Source of the DNA: Pseudeuparius sepicola | Lineage: Eukaryota > Arthropoda > Insecta > Coleoptera > Anthribidae | DNA length: 64,000 nucleotides | Direction: 5' to 3' | NCBI GenBank assembly: GCA_963920635.1 | Contig: OY987299.1 | Location: 132,491,373-132,555,372 of the forward strand | Shown: one piece after another, positions 24,028 through 35,435 of the stretch | How the letters are laid out: every line of letters begins with the position of its first letter | How positions within the stretch are numbered: the first letter of the stretch is position 1 | The notes under the pieces: generated by a model | What the model saw: only the letters and a program-made list of their open reading frames with translations | What the model was told of the DNA's origin: nothing | Databases searched by the model: none | Program-made: the position numbers and the translations under genes

Positions 24028-24930
24028 ATTAAAATTACAACTCCTTAGAATATTACTGTGATCGTAAATTGAACCAAAAGCTACCTACCTAATTTACTCC
24101 TTTTTACTTGTATCGTAGCGAGGGCAACAATAGAAGATATCGTAGACAATTAGACAACTAATTAAACGTAGTACATTTCCACAGCACAAGGAATACACAG
24201 TAATCTAACTCCTTGTCCCTAACTGCGCGGTAAAAACATTCTACCACTAATGGCAAGAGGGCTGGTTGTGTATTGGTATACTATGAGTAAATAAATACTG
24301 GAACGATACTGTCGTTTTTCGTTTTTATATTTTTGCCATTTTCGTATACCTAAATGTTTTTTGTTGAATTTGTTTTTCTGTAAAAATGAAATAATGTAAT
24401 AATAATTGTATTGTATGTATTTTTGTATGACTATTTCCCTCGTCTTAATTTCCACCAATCACAAACGCGCAATTTTGAATTACAAATGGTTTATAGATGG
24501 AAAAACTGTATGACAGCACCTGTCAGCAGTTTTTTCGAGTTTACCCGCGGCAAAACTTGACAGCTGTTGTATAATAGGTACCTAGTATGTTTTGTAAGCT
24601 ATGTGTATGCAGAATAATCTGTTACTCATGAAATAGTCTTATCAAATACCATTCGGGCATCTAATTTTTAATTCGTGCAGGTGCAAAAATCCTCGTCTTC
24701 GACTCGGATTTTTGTTGCCACCAGCACTCATGCTTCTTGTTAAAATATTACTTAGGAACGTGTTTTTTCGATTTTTTTTTCGGAAAAATTAGATACCAAT
24801 TGTATCATGGATCATGGCATCATTTCACCGGGAAAGTTTATATCTACGATTAGGTTTTTCGCTTATAAAAAAATAGATATTATGTGTGTGCGTATCCGTA
24901 AGATAAACAATTAAGCTTTTGGGTATCAAT
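24028..24930 (+). repeat. 902-bp tandem unit, copy 1
   Basis: First of three head-to-tail units that begin ATTAAAATTACAACTCC and end TTTTGGGTATCAAT. It differs from copies 2 and 3 at only a few positions, for example ATCGTAGAC where they have ATCATAGAC, and CTTCGACTCGG where they have CTTTTACTCGG. A 79-codon minus-strand frame at 24219-24458 recurs intact in copy 3 and is broken in copy 2, so it is unlikely to be a selected gene. Confidence 0.95.
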
Positions 24931-25832
24931 ATTAAAATTACAACTCCTTAGAATATTACTGTGATCGTAAATTGAACCAAAAGCTACCTACCTAATTTAC
25001 TCCTTTTTACTTGTATCGTAGCGAGGGCAACAATAGAAGATATCATAGACAATTAGACAACTAATTAAACGTAGTACATTTCCACAGCACAAGGAATACA
25101 CAGTAATCTAACTCCTTGTCCCTAACTGCGCGGTAAAAACATTCTACCACTAATGGCAAGAGGGCTGGTTGTGTATTGGTATACTATGAGTAAATAAATA
25201 CTGGAACGATACTGTCGTTTTTCGTTTTTATATTTTTGCTATTTTCGTATACCTAAATGTTTTTTGTTGAATTTGTTTTTCTGTAAAAAAGAAATAATGT
25301 AATAATAATTGTATTGTATGTATTTTTGTATGACTATTTCCCTCGTCTTAATTTCCACCAATCACAAACGCGCAATTTTGAATTACAAATGGTTTCTAGA
25401 TGGAAAAACTGTATGACAGCACCTGTCAGCAGTTTTTTCGAGTTTACCCGCGGCAAAACTTGACAGCTGTTGTATAATAGGTACCTAGTATGTTTTGTAA
25501 GCTATGTGTATGCAGAATAATCTGTTACTCATGAAATAGTCTTATCAAATACCATTCGGGCATCTAATTTTTAATTCGTGCAGGTGCAAAAATCCTCGTC
25601 TTTTACTCGGATTTTTGTTGCCACCAGCACTCATGCTTCTTGTTAAAATATTACTTAGGAACGTGTTTTTTCGATTTTTTTTCGGAAAAATTAGATACCA
25701 ATTGTATCATGGATCATGGCATCATTTCACCGGGAAAGTTTATATCTACGATTAGGTTTTTCGCTTATAAAAAAATAGATATTATGTGTGTGCGTATCCG
25801 TAAGATAAACAATTAAGCTTTTGGGTATCAAT
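24931..25832 (+). repeat. 902-bp tandem unit, copy 2
   Basis: Second unit. It carries private changes (GCTATTTT, AAAAAAGAAAT, TTTCTAGATGG) where copies 1 and 3 agree, but shares the ATCATAGAC and CTTTTACTCGG variants with copy 3. This mosaic of shared variants suggests unequal exchange or gene conversion. Confidence 0.95.
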
Positions 25833-26734
25833 ATTAAAATTACAACTCCTTAGAATATTACTGTGATCGTAAATTGAACCAAAAGCTACCTACCTAATTT
25901 ACTCCTTTTTACTTGTATCGTAGCGAGGGCAACAATAGAAGATATCATAGACAATTAGACAACTAATTAAACGTAGTACATTTCCACAGCACAAGGAATA
26001 CACAGTAATCTAACTCCTTGTCCCTAACTGCGCGGTAAAAACATTCTACCACTAATGGCAAGAGGGCTGGTTGTGTATTGGTATACTATGAGTAAATAAA
26101 TACTGGAACGATACTGTCGTTTTTCGTTTTTATATTTTTGCCATTTTCGTATACCTAAATGTTTTTTGTTGAATTTGTTTTTCTGTAAAAATGAAATAAT
26201 GTAATAATAATTGTATTGTATGTATTTTTGTATGACTATTTCCCTCGTCTTAATTTCCACCAATCACAAACGCGCAATTTTGAATTACAAATGGTTTATA
26301 GATGGAAAAACTGTATGACAGCACCTGTCAGCAGTTTTTTCGAGTTTACCCGCGGCAAAACTTGACAGCTGTTGTATAATAGGTACCTAGTATGTTTTGT
26401 AAGCTATGTGTATGCAGAATAATCTGTTACTCATGAAATAGTCTTATCAAATACCATTCGGGCATCTAATTTTTAATTCGTGCAGGTGCAAAAATCCTCG
26501 TCTTTTACTCGGATTTTTGTTGCCACCAGCACTCATGCTTCTTGTTAAAATATTACTTAGGAACGTGTTTTTTCGATTTTTTTTTCGGAAAAATTAGATA
26601 CCAATTGTATCATGGATCATGGCATCATTTCACCGGGAAAGTTTATATCTACGATTAGGTTTTTCGCTTATAAAAAAATAGATATTATGTGTGTGCGTAT
26701 CCGTAAGATAAACAATTAAGCTTTTGGGTATCAA
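25833..26734 (+). repeat. 902-bp tandem unit, copy 3
   Basis: Third unit. The tandem pattern ends where ATTAA is followed by TAATTACTTAACC and not by the unit start. Inside each unit, bases equivalent to 35440-35830 occur but lack the left half of a small TIR element that is intact there. Confidence 0.95.
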
Positions 26735-26779
26735 TATTAATAATTACTTAACCATTGTTTATAAAAAAGATTTTTATTT

Positions 26780-27075
26780 TTTAGCGAAAAGACCCGTCGT
26801 GCAAATCCCACGAAGCCGCTCGCTACCGGCTTTCTACCCGGGCATCTACATCTACCCATATTTATTTATTATTCCACGGAATACCGTCCCAGGTAGCGGA
26901 TCCCCGGATTTACGGGCCGGTCCTTTTGTCCCCCACGGGAAAAAAGCGGATGCCGGCGAACTTGATCCGCGGGTAAATACGGTTTAATGGCCACAGTGAC
27001 AAAACGGCCCAGGTGCGACCCAGAATCGGGTCACGCTGTCACGGGCCCGTCGCGTTGGCCCGACTCATTTTTTAA
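26780..27075. other. GC-rich island
   Basis: About 300 bp of GC-rich sequence just after the tandem array. Two adjacent + frames (26724-26987 and 26987-27211) show no recognisable domain. Confidence 0.4.
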
Positions 27076-27231
27076 TCCCGCCGTTTTATATCCAGCGAAT
27101 TGTCGGCACCCGGTATATACTCTTTTATTTTTAGTCCCAGATATGATAAAAACAGATCATACTTTTTGTATTTTCATAATCCGAAATCACATACTTAGTA
27201 CGGTCCAGTAAAAAAGTAGGTATAACGTACC

Positions 27232-27255
27232 GTCAGTGACGTCAGAACCTATAGA
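27232..27255. mobile_element. Lone terminus of the CRE-ended MITE
   Basis: CAGTGACGTCAGAACCTATA plus GAC matches the TIR of the 9162/14253/54499 family. The rest of the element is absent: at 27261 another element (CCCAAGTAACATTTTCG) starts. Confidence 0.65.
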
Positions 27256-27260
27256 CCTTT

Positions 27261-28569
27261 CCCAAGTAACATTTTCGATTACCTTTAGTAACCATTAGTT
27301 TTATAACAGCTTTCTAATAGTAATAACAGAAACTAAAGGTTTATAAAAGTTTTATAAGTGTCTTCTAGATGACCGGTTACTGAGATGTTTATAATAAGGT
27401 CACGAACTATTGTGTGTAACCTTTTTAATAAAACTTCGAGTTACTGGTACCAAAAGTTTTATAACCGAGTTATATAATGGTCTTTAAAACTACTTTATAA
27501 AACCTGTAGGGCTAGGTTTTATAGAGGTAAATCTAAACACCTTTTTTGTTCCTTCTGCGAAATTAAGAGACTGCTATATAACTTTTAAGAGCTATAGTTG
27601 TATAACGGTCTTCTCCAAATCAATTAAGAAACCTCAAGTAATATAAATCCCCTTATGCAACCGAAAAAAAATATTTCGATTTACTCATGCCCAACAACAT
27701 ATGGGGGTTATTTATAGCTTATGGATATATTCTAACTATACCCTTGTTATACATTATACATTACATAAATTCTTCTGTAGTCCTAGTCTCTTATAATAAG
27801 AACATAAAATAACATAACTTCAAAAACTGATGCGTCAAAACGATAAATAACAATAAGTAAATAAAAACACAAAACAGGTGTTGAATAAGGGTTGTTGAAT
27901 AATGGTTATTCATTTTATTCACTGTTACTAATATTTTCTTCCCCATTTCGCCTTTATTACTGGTATCTTTGTCTGAATTTCCATTACTTTCTGCAATTTG
28001 CCCATGCGCTCGGTACAACTGATAAACTAGAAGTATTTTTACCCAGTTCTTTTGGTTGTACTCTACAATTTTAAATGGCATTTTGCTGGTCAAACACACA
28101 CAATACCTAATCACAATTATTAATAATGTTATTGATTCAGGTAGTAAAACTCAATTAGAGGTTATGTCATATAATTCGCTTTTACAGGATATGCGCGTGC
28201 TACTCTGGGTAGTATAAGGGTTACTTGTATTATCAATAGTTGCAAAATTTACTTTTAGTTTTATTAAAGTATCGCTCGAATTCTTAGGTTTTCAGGTGTC
28301 ACTAAAATTCGTGATTAGAATTATGTACCTAAAGTTATTAGATACTATGTTACTTTCAGCAACCACATTTTTATAACAGTTGTGGAGTACATTATAAAAC
28401 CTATTGTGAAATCTATTACCAAAGGTTAATTACTGCCATTTTAAGCTTCGTACTGTTTGTTATAGACTAGGTTTAAATTCATCAAAGAAAATTAACTTCT
28501 TCTACAAGGTTATTTTATGATATATTTCGTTACTTTTCTCGACATAAACTTATAAATTATTCATTATTA
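27261..28569. mobile_element. Element with iterated TTTTATAA motif
   Basis: It starts CCCAAGTAACATTTTCG, similar to the CCAAGCAGCATTTTTAG end at 14914. GTTTTATAA or its complement recurs near 27299, 27340-27358, 27388, 27453, 27497, 27513, 28371 and 28391. No transposase frame or convincing right terminus was found. It abuts the palindrome at 28570. Its relation to the 14914-16720 element is inferred from the first ~20 bp and the similar design. Confidence 0.4.
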
Positions 28570-28632
28570 GTTGTACTGGATAACAAGGTTAGGACTATGC
28601 ATAAGCAACAAAAAAAAACTGGTCTAAATTTT

Positions 28633-28670
28633 GCCGACGTTTCGTCGTTATATTACGACTTCTTCAAGGC
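28633..28670 (-). ncRNA. Hammerhead-like motif, left arm
   Basis: The minus strand reads GCC, a TTGAAGAA box, a GTCGT/ACGAC stem with an AATATA loop, GAAAC, GTC and GGC. The order flank stem - core box - stem II - GAAA - short stem III - GUC matches the minimal hammerhead design known from Penelope-like elements. The first core box departs from CUGANGA (C3 is U or displaced), so activity is doubtful. It may be a degenerate ribozyme or a retroelement tail motif. Confidence 0.35.
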
Positions 28671-29258
28671 TACAAAATATAAAAAATATAAAAATATGGA
28701 AACCTTCCAAGTAACAGGTAACATGCAGTGTAAAAGTTTAAGAATTACATTAAAAAACAACAAACACAAGAAAACATAGGTCACTAGATTATTCTGATAC
28801 AAATAAAAATAAAAAAATAAAAAATACAAACTAGGACAACTTACCTCAATTAAATTCAGTTTAATGCATTTGAATTTCGGCACAAGCATTGTGTTGAAAC
28901 AGACATCTTGTCAAATTATTTAAAAAAATTGCTATTTAAAATGCATTTTAAATTCTATATTGATCTGTTGGTCGTCAGTGGGGTTTTTAATAATTGTTGC
29001 GAGTAGCAATTTTTTTAAATAATTTGACAAGATGTCTGTTTCAACACAATGCTTGTGCCGAAATTCAAATGCATTAAACTGAATTTAATTGAGGTAAGTT
29101 GTCCTAGTTTGTATTTTTTATTTTTGTATTTTTATTTATATCAGAATAATCTAGTGACCTATGTTTTCTTGTGTTTGTTGTTTTTTAATGTAATTCTTAA
29201 ACTTTTACACTGCATGTTACCTGTTACTTGAAAGGTTTCCATATTTTTATATTTTGTA

Positions 29259-29296
29259 GCCTTGAAGAAGTCGTAATATAACGACGAAACGTCGGC
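29259..29296 (+). ncRNA. Hammerhead-like motif, right arm
   Basis: Exact inverted counterpart of 28633-28670. The 5-bp stem II is perfect, and GAAACGTCGGC closes against GCC upstream. The same departure in the catalytic box is present, so both arms carry the degenerate form. Confidence 0.35.
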
Positions 29297-29399
29297 AGAA
29301 TTTAGACCAGTTTTTTTTTGTTGCTTATGCATAGTCCTAACCTTGTTATCCAGTACAACTATTAAAGATACTAAGGACGTGAAAACTTTATTTATTATT

Positions 29400-30120
29400 A
29401 TTCATTATGTATCATATTTATAGCTGTTTAATGAAAATAAATAAAAATGGAAAATTACTAATTCCATCTGTTTTTCTTAACACATCATATTTGCGGAACC
29501 CGTGAATTTTCTGGAGGTAGAATCCAATTTCACCCGATGCAGAAAAAGTTGCACGTGAATTTACTGCTCTCCTGAGATCGAGTCTTCTTTTTCTGAGATC
29601 AAACTAGCAAACGTAGATGATTAAAAGAAACAAAACATGATATGTCAACTTTGAGAAAACGAACTGTCCAATTCGTTTCAAACGATAAAGATGAAATATT
29701 TTTTAATATCACAATGGAATAAAGAGAGACAAGTAATGCGCAGTACGAATAAAAGAGAAGGTTATGGATATTTTTATTTTTTGTTACTATTAAGCGATTT
29801 GTTTATCATCGATTTATCTATTATCCTGATTACATTCCGTTGGTATTATAATTATTATTCATCCATAATTAATATTTATTCACTTAGTTATGATTTATTC
29901 CTTGTTGTATGTATCTAAATATATATCTATATTAAGTACAACGCAATTATATTTATACAAAATCACCTAGTATGGCTCTTAATGCGGCCCTGTTCAGCTA
30001 GAATGTCAACGCGTATTACATTCACTGCATCTTGAAATTGAAAATACTTGTTATAACGTACCGAATTTCAGTTATTATTAGTCACATTTATTTTTAAAAC
30101 GTTTACTTTCCCGTTTATTG
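29400..30120. other. AT-rich stretch, nothing recognised
   Basis: Low-complexity AT-rich DNA with one 75-codon + frame (29691-29918) rich in I, L, Y and F, typical of AT-rich chance frames. No repeat partner was seen in the window. Confidence 0.4.
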
Positions 30121-30201
30121 CTTAGTATTTTTTACCTGTTTTGCGTGTTGCCGCCGTTTCTGTTTGTTTCGTTGCTTTATTTTTGTTTGTTTTTGTTTTA
30201 G

Positions 30202-30270
30202 AACTTGTACGGGGAGCCGTATGCGCGCGGAGAGTCCAGGCGAGGGAGGGGGAAGGGCAGAAGCTCAACG
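30202..30270 (+). CDS. Candidate internal exon of a host gene
   Basis: A strong T-rich tract ending in TTTTAG precedes the segment, and GTACGT follows it, so both splice sites look good. The intervening 69 bp (23 codons, a multiple of three) is GC-rich and open in all three frames. Frame 1 gives a Y/R/G/S-rich peptide (NLYGEPYARG then ESRRGRGKG). I cannot tie it to a protein family, and no neighbouring exon was found. It could be a cassette micro-exon in a large intron or a chance match. Confidence 0.3.
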
Positions 30271-30687
30271 GTACGTCGACAGTACTAATTTTCTCAAAGT
30301 TTCCTAGCACTAACCCTTTTTTAGACCATTCCACCAAATTACGGATTCGAGCCTTCCTCAGGCTGAATGCGATGCTTCTTTGGTTCTTTCGGTTACGTCC
30401 TACGTCAATGGAGCTGTTTGGTTCAGCTTCATTGACGGTACATCCTCAGGGCACGACGTTGTGACGTCATCAGCTTGGCTCAAGCGGCCCCATTGGCTCA
30501 GGACGTATCTGTTATAGCCATTGCATATATTAGTCCAAAATTGTCTGCTCCCGTACTTATTTGCATATTTGACCAAAAACTATGGGCAGTGATTTTATAG
30601 TTAAAAGATATAAAAAATGTTTTTGTCTCGAAAAGAATTATTGATTTAAATTTCATTTTTTGGGCGATGCTATAGTTGATATTATTT

Positions 30688-31278
30688 TAAGAAGTTCTTA
30701 CCGGGACTGTCAATTGGTAATTTCGCCATCCTAAGTTGGCATCAATGCAGCACAAAATGCAACCGGGTCATAAGTCCAGGTCAGTAACGAGCCCATTTGC
30801 ACAATGAATAAAAACTAATAACACGAACAAGAACAACACAGATAACGGTAAAACTCACGAAACGTACAAAACCCGCGAATATTTTCACTGCCCAAAGTTT
30901 GAACCTTTTTGAACGATCCGGAAAACCTTCACTGTCACAGTCACAACACCGAAATAAAAATTGCCTGAGTACGCACCATAGACTCAGCCGCAAGTAGCTG
31001 ATTATACCAAAATGTGTTTCCAGGAAGTTTGAAATTATTATTAAAATGAGTTGTGATCATAGTTATTTTTGTTTGTAGCGGTATAATCGTGATTGCAATA
31101 GGGTTTTTATTTTATTATGTCCTTTTTTTCGTACCACTTGGGTAACTTTTCACATCATAGGTTAATGAGTGTCGTCATTAACTGATTGCGACGCATATAC
31201 CAATGTTATACCCATGGTTAACAGAAAATTCCTAGGGATTTTGTGCAGAATGTCATCTGACAAAATCGGGACTTCTTA
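30688..31278 (+). mobile_element. Non-autonomous element, copy 2 (AAGAAGTCC ends)
   Basis: Colinear copy of 10170-10740, including GGCATCAATGCAGCACAAAA and TATACCCATGGTTAAC segments. It keeps 10 bp near the right end (TGACAAAATC) that copy 1 lacks. A 70-codon minus frame is not preserved in copy 1. Confidence 0.75.
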
Positions 31279-31380
31279 CAGTAATCGGGGTATATTGAGC
31301 TTAATGTCGAAATAAACCCCTTTCGAATCTCTTTCTAAATCAGCTTACAAATTCTAGAATCCCATTTTTGTATGTCTTTT

Positions 31381-31401
31381 ATTTTATTATTATTATTATT
31401 T
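31381..31401. repeat. (TTA)n microsatellite
   Basis: A short run of ATT/TTA triplets. No further context. Confidence 0.8.
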
Positions 31402-31568
31402 CCTGTTGGAGCATCGAGTAAAGGAATAAGGGATTCCTGACAACCCGTTACCAAATTTGGTAATAATCGGCCCATTTTTGTTTCTTTCTGGTGCAAATTT
31501 TTTTTAGTAAATGGTAGGATATGTTTGCCTGAAAAAGTTGTTTTCAATTAAAAAGTACCTAAAGTATA

Positions 31569-32030
31569 TACAGGGAGGCTTGCTCAAAATTTCCCGGCTG
31601 TTTTTTGACAGAAAAAATCCACCTAGGAAAACTATGGCCAAAGATCTAAATAATTCAAAATATTCTTTGACATAAGGAATAAGTTTAACATGAAAATTAT
31701 TTCATATATTTAAATATTTTTAAGCGCAAACAACTTTTCTAGTAAACTTTCTTCATAGAATGCTAAAGATGGTAAAAAATTATAGAAGGCCGATTGTTAT
31801 AAAATTACGTGAATGTAGTTTTTAATTTCTAACAACTCTCTCTAAGAGAATTTTTCTACTTACCTACCTCTTACAGGAAAAAAATTTAAGCAACAAATAT
31901 AAATGAAAGAATTACAAAACTTAAAAGTTACAGACATTAAGTTCTAAGTGGTGGTCCCTGACATTTTATTATTATTTTATTATTATTGGTGGTGTAGTCT
32001 TTAAGCCCCTTTCACCCTGTACATTTTAGG
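31569..32030. other. Unresolved segment with mariner-like end motifs
   Basis: TACAGGGAGGC at about 31568 and CACCCTGTAC at about 32014 look like opposed mariner-like ends, but the inner sequences are not clearly complementary. This may be two unrelated end fragments. Confidence 0.3.
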
Positions 32031-32093
32031 TATAATTGACTTATTAAAAAACCTCTTTTAGTATCGTAATTGTTTATCAATAAATTCAAAATA

Positions 32094-33154
32094 CAGGGTG
32101 CCCCATATGTATGGAATAATGCTTATATCTTCTTAAAAAATATATTTAGAAAAAAGTGGTTTAAATAAAACTTACTGTGTGACCTATTCTGCATAATCCT
32201 ATCAAGTCGATTTTGTTTTACCTCTCATAATGTGGTTGCTATAGCAACGAACTTTTTTTTTTCAAATGGGATCATATCTCTTTTAATCGTTATTTGGAAT
32301 CAGCTATTTATTCTGCATACAACTGCATAAAAAAAATCTATACGCTACATAAGGAAAATTTTGAGAAATAAATTATTTTTATTTTTTCCGATTTAATAGT
32401 GGGCGTTATCAGTAAACTCGATGGAGGCAAAAATATGCTACATTAAAATTGTTTGATGGTTTTGCTTATTTTCTTTTTGCTTTTCTTATAAAAAAATTCT
32501 CATTGGTCCATAAATTTATTCAGTAGGTATTTTATGTCCTGCAAGTTAAAATGGTACATTTAACCGAATTCGAAAGAATTACCATTCTCATTATGGTTGG
32601 TTATGGTGATCGAACAAGAACCCAACAAGAAGTTTGTAATCTTTTTAATGAAGAAGTTCCTAATCAGTCAGTTGTGAGCAAGACGGTGAAAAGGTTTAGA
32701 CACAGACCTATATAGGAAGCTATATATGTCTGTGGTTCAGAGAAACAAGGTGTGTAAAAGATCGCTACGACAGAGGAGAGAATAGGCTATTGCTTAGCTG
32801 TTAATGGGGAACATTTTCAACATTTGATACCATAAAATATTGTTAATTTTTTCCATTATTGTTTAGACAATAAACAATTTATTTCTCAAAATTTTCCTTA
32901 TGTAACTTATAGATTTTTGTATGCTGTTGTATGTAGAATAAGTAGCTGATTCCAAAAATCGATTAAAAATGATATGATCCCATTTGAAAAAAAAAGTTCG
33001 TTGCCATAGCAACCACATTATGAGAGGTAAAACAAAATCGACTTGATAGGATTATGCAGAATAGGTCACACTGTAACTTTTATTCAAACCATTTTTTTCT
33101 AAATATATATTTTTTAAAGATATAAGCATTATTCCATACATATGGGGCACCCTG
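32094..33154. mobile_element. Mariner-like element with ~300-bp TIRs
   Basis: CAGGGTGCCCCATATG starts after TA, and the complement ends at 33154 before TA. The arms (about 32094-32390 and 32865-33154) are near-identical inverted repeats. The interior holds the two ends of a transposase gene joined by a large deletion (separate entry). At 1061 bp it is a non-autonomous derivative of a mariner-type element. Confidence 0.88.
32551..32835 (+). pseudogene. Deleted mariner-type transposase
   Basis: Codons 1-54 (32551-32712) encode MVHLTEFERITILIMV and then YGDRTRTQQEVCNLF, the N-terminal helix-turn-helix type found in insect mariner-like (SETMAR-related, DUF4817-type) transposases. A stop follows at 32713. 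Shortly after, in another frame, AVNGEHFQHLIP and a stop at 32833-32835 match the C-terminus of the same proteins. The whole catalytic domain is missing. No product is expected; the terminal context confirms the element class. Confidence 0.75.
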
Positions 33155-33182
33155 TATATCTTTCTAAAAAATAACCACTTCT

Positions 33183-34112
33183 TTTAATTTTGCAATTGGG
33201 TTTTTCGCCACCAAACTGATTAAAAGACAACTTTTTCAAGTTGCCTGGAAAATTCATAAATGTCTAGCAATAAAATAACGAAACTTTGAACGTTAACTCA
33301 AAAAATACTGACAACAACTTTGTTTTCTGAGCTTTCGAAGAATAAATCTTAATCCTTTCTCAAAGATATTGTCAAATCAAAGTGAAATGACAACAACTGG
33401 TGCATAATAATATTTTACTGAATTCCACTGAACATTATTACGCAATTATCCGTAAACTATAATAAATTCCATTCCTTAATTTTTCGCCTATTTCCCACTT
33501 CTTTGAGAATTGGTTGGGACCTATCTCACAAAATTCTATGAATATTATTAAAAGTGTTCACATATTTTTGACTTTGAAATTTGATTTGGCTTGATATCAT
33601 TTTTATGTTCTTTTAAACGAACATTAAATGGCCTACAAGTCCCCCATATGAATGCAATTTTTTGAACTTTGTACCTCATTAAATGGTTTCGTTTAAACTA
33701 AAAGGGCACACAAATTATATCAGGCAAAATCAAATTTCAAGTCAAAAATATGTCAACACTCTTCTAATAATTATTATAGAATTTAGTGGGATAGGTCCCA
33801 ACCAATTCTCAAAGAAGAAGCAGGAAATAGGCGAAAAAATAAAGAATTAGCATTTATTCTAGGAATGTTCATTGACATTAATTTATGAGTCTGTCGTTTC
33901 ACTTCGACTTGACAATATCTTTGTGCAAGGAGGAAGATTTATTCTCCGAAAGCTCAGATAAAAAAGTTGATGATGTTAATTATTGAGTTAACGTTCAAAG
34001 TTTCGTTCTTTTAATGTTAGGCATTTATTAATTTTCCTGGCAACTTGAAAAAAGTTGTCTTTTAATCATTTGGTTCAGGTTCTTGTGGTGAAAAACTCAA
34101 TTAAAAATTAAA
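33183..34112. mobile_element. 930-bp fold-back element
   Basis: The left arm (TTTTGCAATTGGG through about 33610) and right arm (about 33690-34112) are reverse complementary with frequent small indels. The centre is near 33640. Part of the left arm (TTTACTGAATTCCACTGAAC) is shared with about 9731-9750, and GCCTGGAAAATTCATA-type sequence with 7695 and 9135. Older and more diverged than its neighbours. No coding. Confidence 0.8.
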
Positions 34113-34179
34113 TGAATCTGTTTGGGCGTAAAGAAATTTCTAACAATATAACACTTCCTTTTAGTTCTTCTTTTTAGCT

Positions 34180-34994
34180 CTATAAGGAGATAGTGACAAA
34201 TTTTTGGACTTGATTTTACTCAGTATGCCTTTCAAAGGGCATTATGTTGCGTATATTCTCACAATAATAAGGTTTGATTCAGAGAGTCTGGGTTCTTCAT
34301 AATGAACTGAGTTTTCATTTATTCGAAAAATATGCGTTTTGATCTGATCTTACTCAGGCTGCCATGTGTGTTTTATAATGAAATTCAAAATGGAAATTCC
34401 TCGGAAAACCATAGGCATACCGTTAGTGTGGGCCAAAAGGGCTAACATTGTCACGTGAACTTGTATTTTAATAATTAATTTTTCCACGTTTCTGAACAGG
34501 CTGCCAATGAGAAGTTTGCAAGTTCTTGTTATGAAACTGCTGAAAAAAGGATGGCATACCGTTTGCGCATGTCCAAGTACAGTTTAAATTTAATGTTATT
34601 TTTTCATTCAAACGAGTTATTCGATGTAACGTGTATTTGCACATGCGCAAACGGTATGCCATCTTTTCTTCAGCAGTTTTATGACAAGAACTTTGGCAGC
34701 CTGTCGAAAAATTAAGTATTAAAATACAAGTTCACGTGAAAACAGTAGCCCTTTGGGTCCACTTTAATGGTATGCCTATGGTTTTCCGATGAATTTTCTA
34801 TTTCGAACTTCATTATAAGACACATGGCAGCCTGACTAAAATCATATCAAAACGCATATTTTTCGAATAAATGAAAACTCACTTTTCGATATGAAGAACC
34901 CAGGATGACTCTCTGATTTATACCTTATTATTGTGAGAATATACGCAACATAATGCCCTTTGAAAGGCATACTGTCACTATCCTTCGGTCTATA
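34180..34994. mobile_element. 815-bp fold-back element
   Basis: The arms 34180-34577 and about 34632-34994 are near-perfect complements, with an inner GGCATACCGTTTGCGCATG and its complement closing on a ~55-bp loop. The left arm has about 30 bp extra near its outer end. It directly follows the previous fold-back. TIR ends and TSD are not obvious. Confidence 0.85.
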
Positions 34995-35285
34995 ATGTAT
35001 AATAATATTACGTGTATAATAGTTTTGGTTTGGTTTGCTAGCAGTAATTTTTTGTAATATGGTGTCATATTTTACAATATGTACAAGTTGTCCCAAATTG
35101 AACGCTTTTGGAGAGTTGCTCCTATTTACCGAAAAATATACAAAAAGTAGCTAAGGTGTTCATTGTTCAGGGCCCGATTTTCCAGAAAAGTTGAATACCG
35201 CAAACCGCATAACTTTTTTTGTTTGTGAATATTTTCAATTTTGGTAAAAAAATCGCTTATTTGTTTACACGTAGAATTCATAGGC

Positions 35286-35435
35286 GTATACAGGGTGTCC
35301 AGAAAGTCATGGATCAAACTTCTCTGGGTGACAGGGGAGGCCATTTGCGACAAGAAAAACCCAATATGTTGTTATCCAATTGTTAACCGTTTTCAAGATG
35401 GTGGGTGTTGAAATTTTCACGATTTTCTTAATTTA
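35286..35435. mobile_element. Truncated mariner-like end
   Basis: TATACAGGGTGTCCAGAAAG begins a mariner-like terminus whose partner is missing. A segment related to the 902-bp tandem unit begins at about 35436. Confidence 0.45.

Larger units (their letters stand above)
28570..29359. mobile_element. 790-bp near-perfect palindrome
   Basis: The arms 28570-28934 and 29005-29359 are almost exact complements. The ends GTTGTACTGGATAACAAGG and CCTTGTTATCCAGTACAAC are visible, with a ~70-bp spacer around 28965. Each arm carries the 38-nt motif described in the next two entries. Short frames (for example 28653-28889 and 29049-29231) are mirror copies, not genes. If transcribed through, the RNA would fold into a hairpin of about 350 bp. 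Confidence 0.9.

Noticed and set aside
24219..24458. 79-codon minus-strand frame repeated at 26024-26263
   Set aside because: Identical only because the DNA is tandemly duplicated; broken in the middle copy, so no sign of selection.
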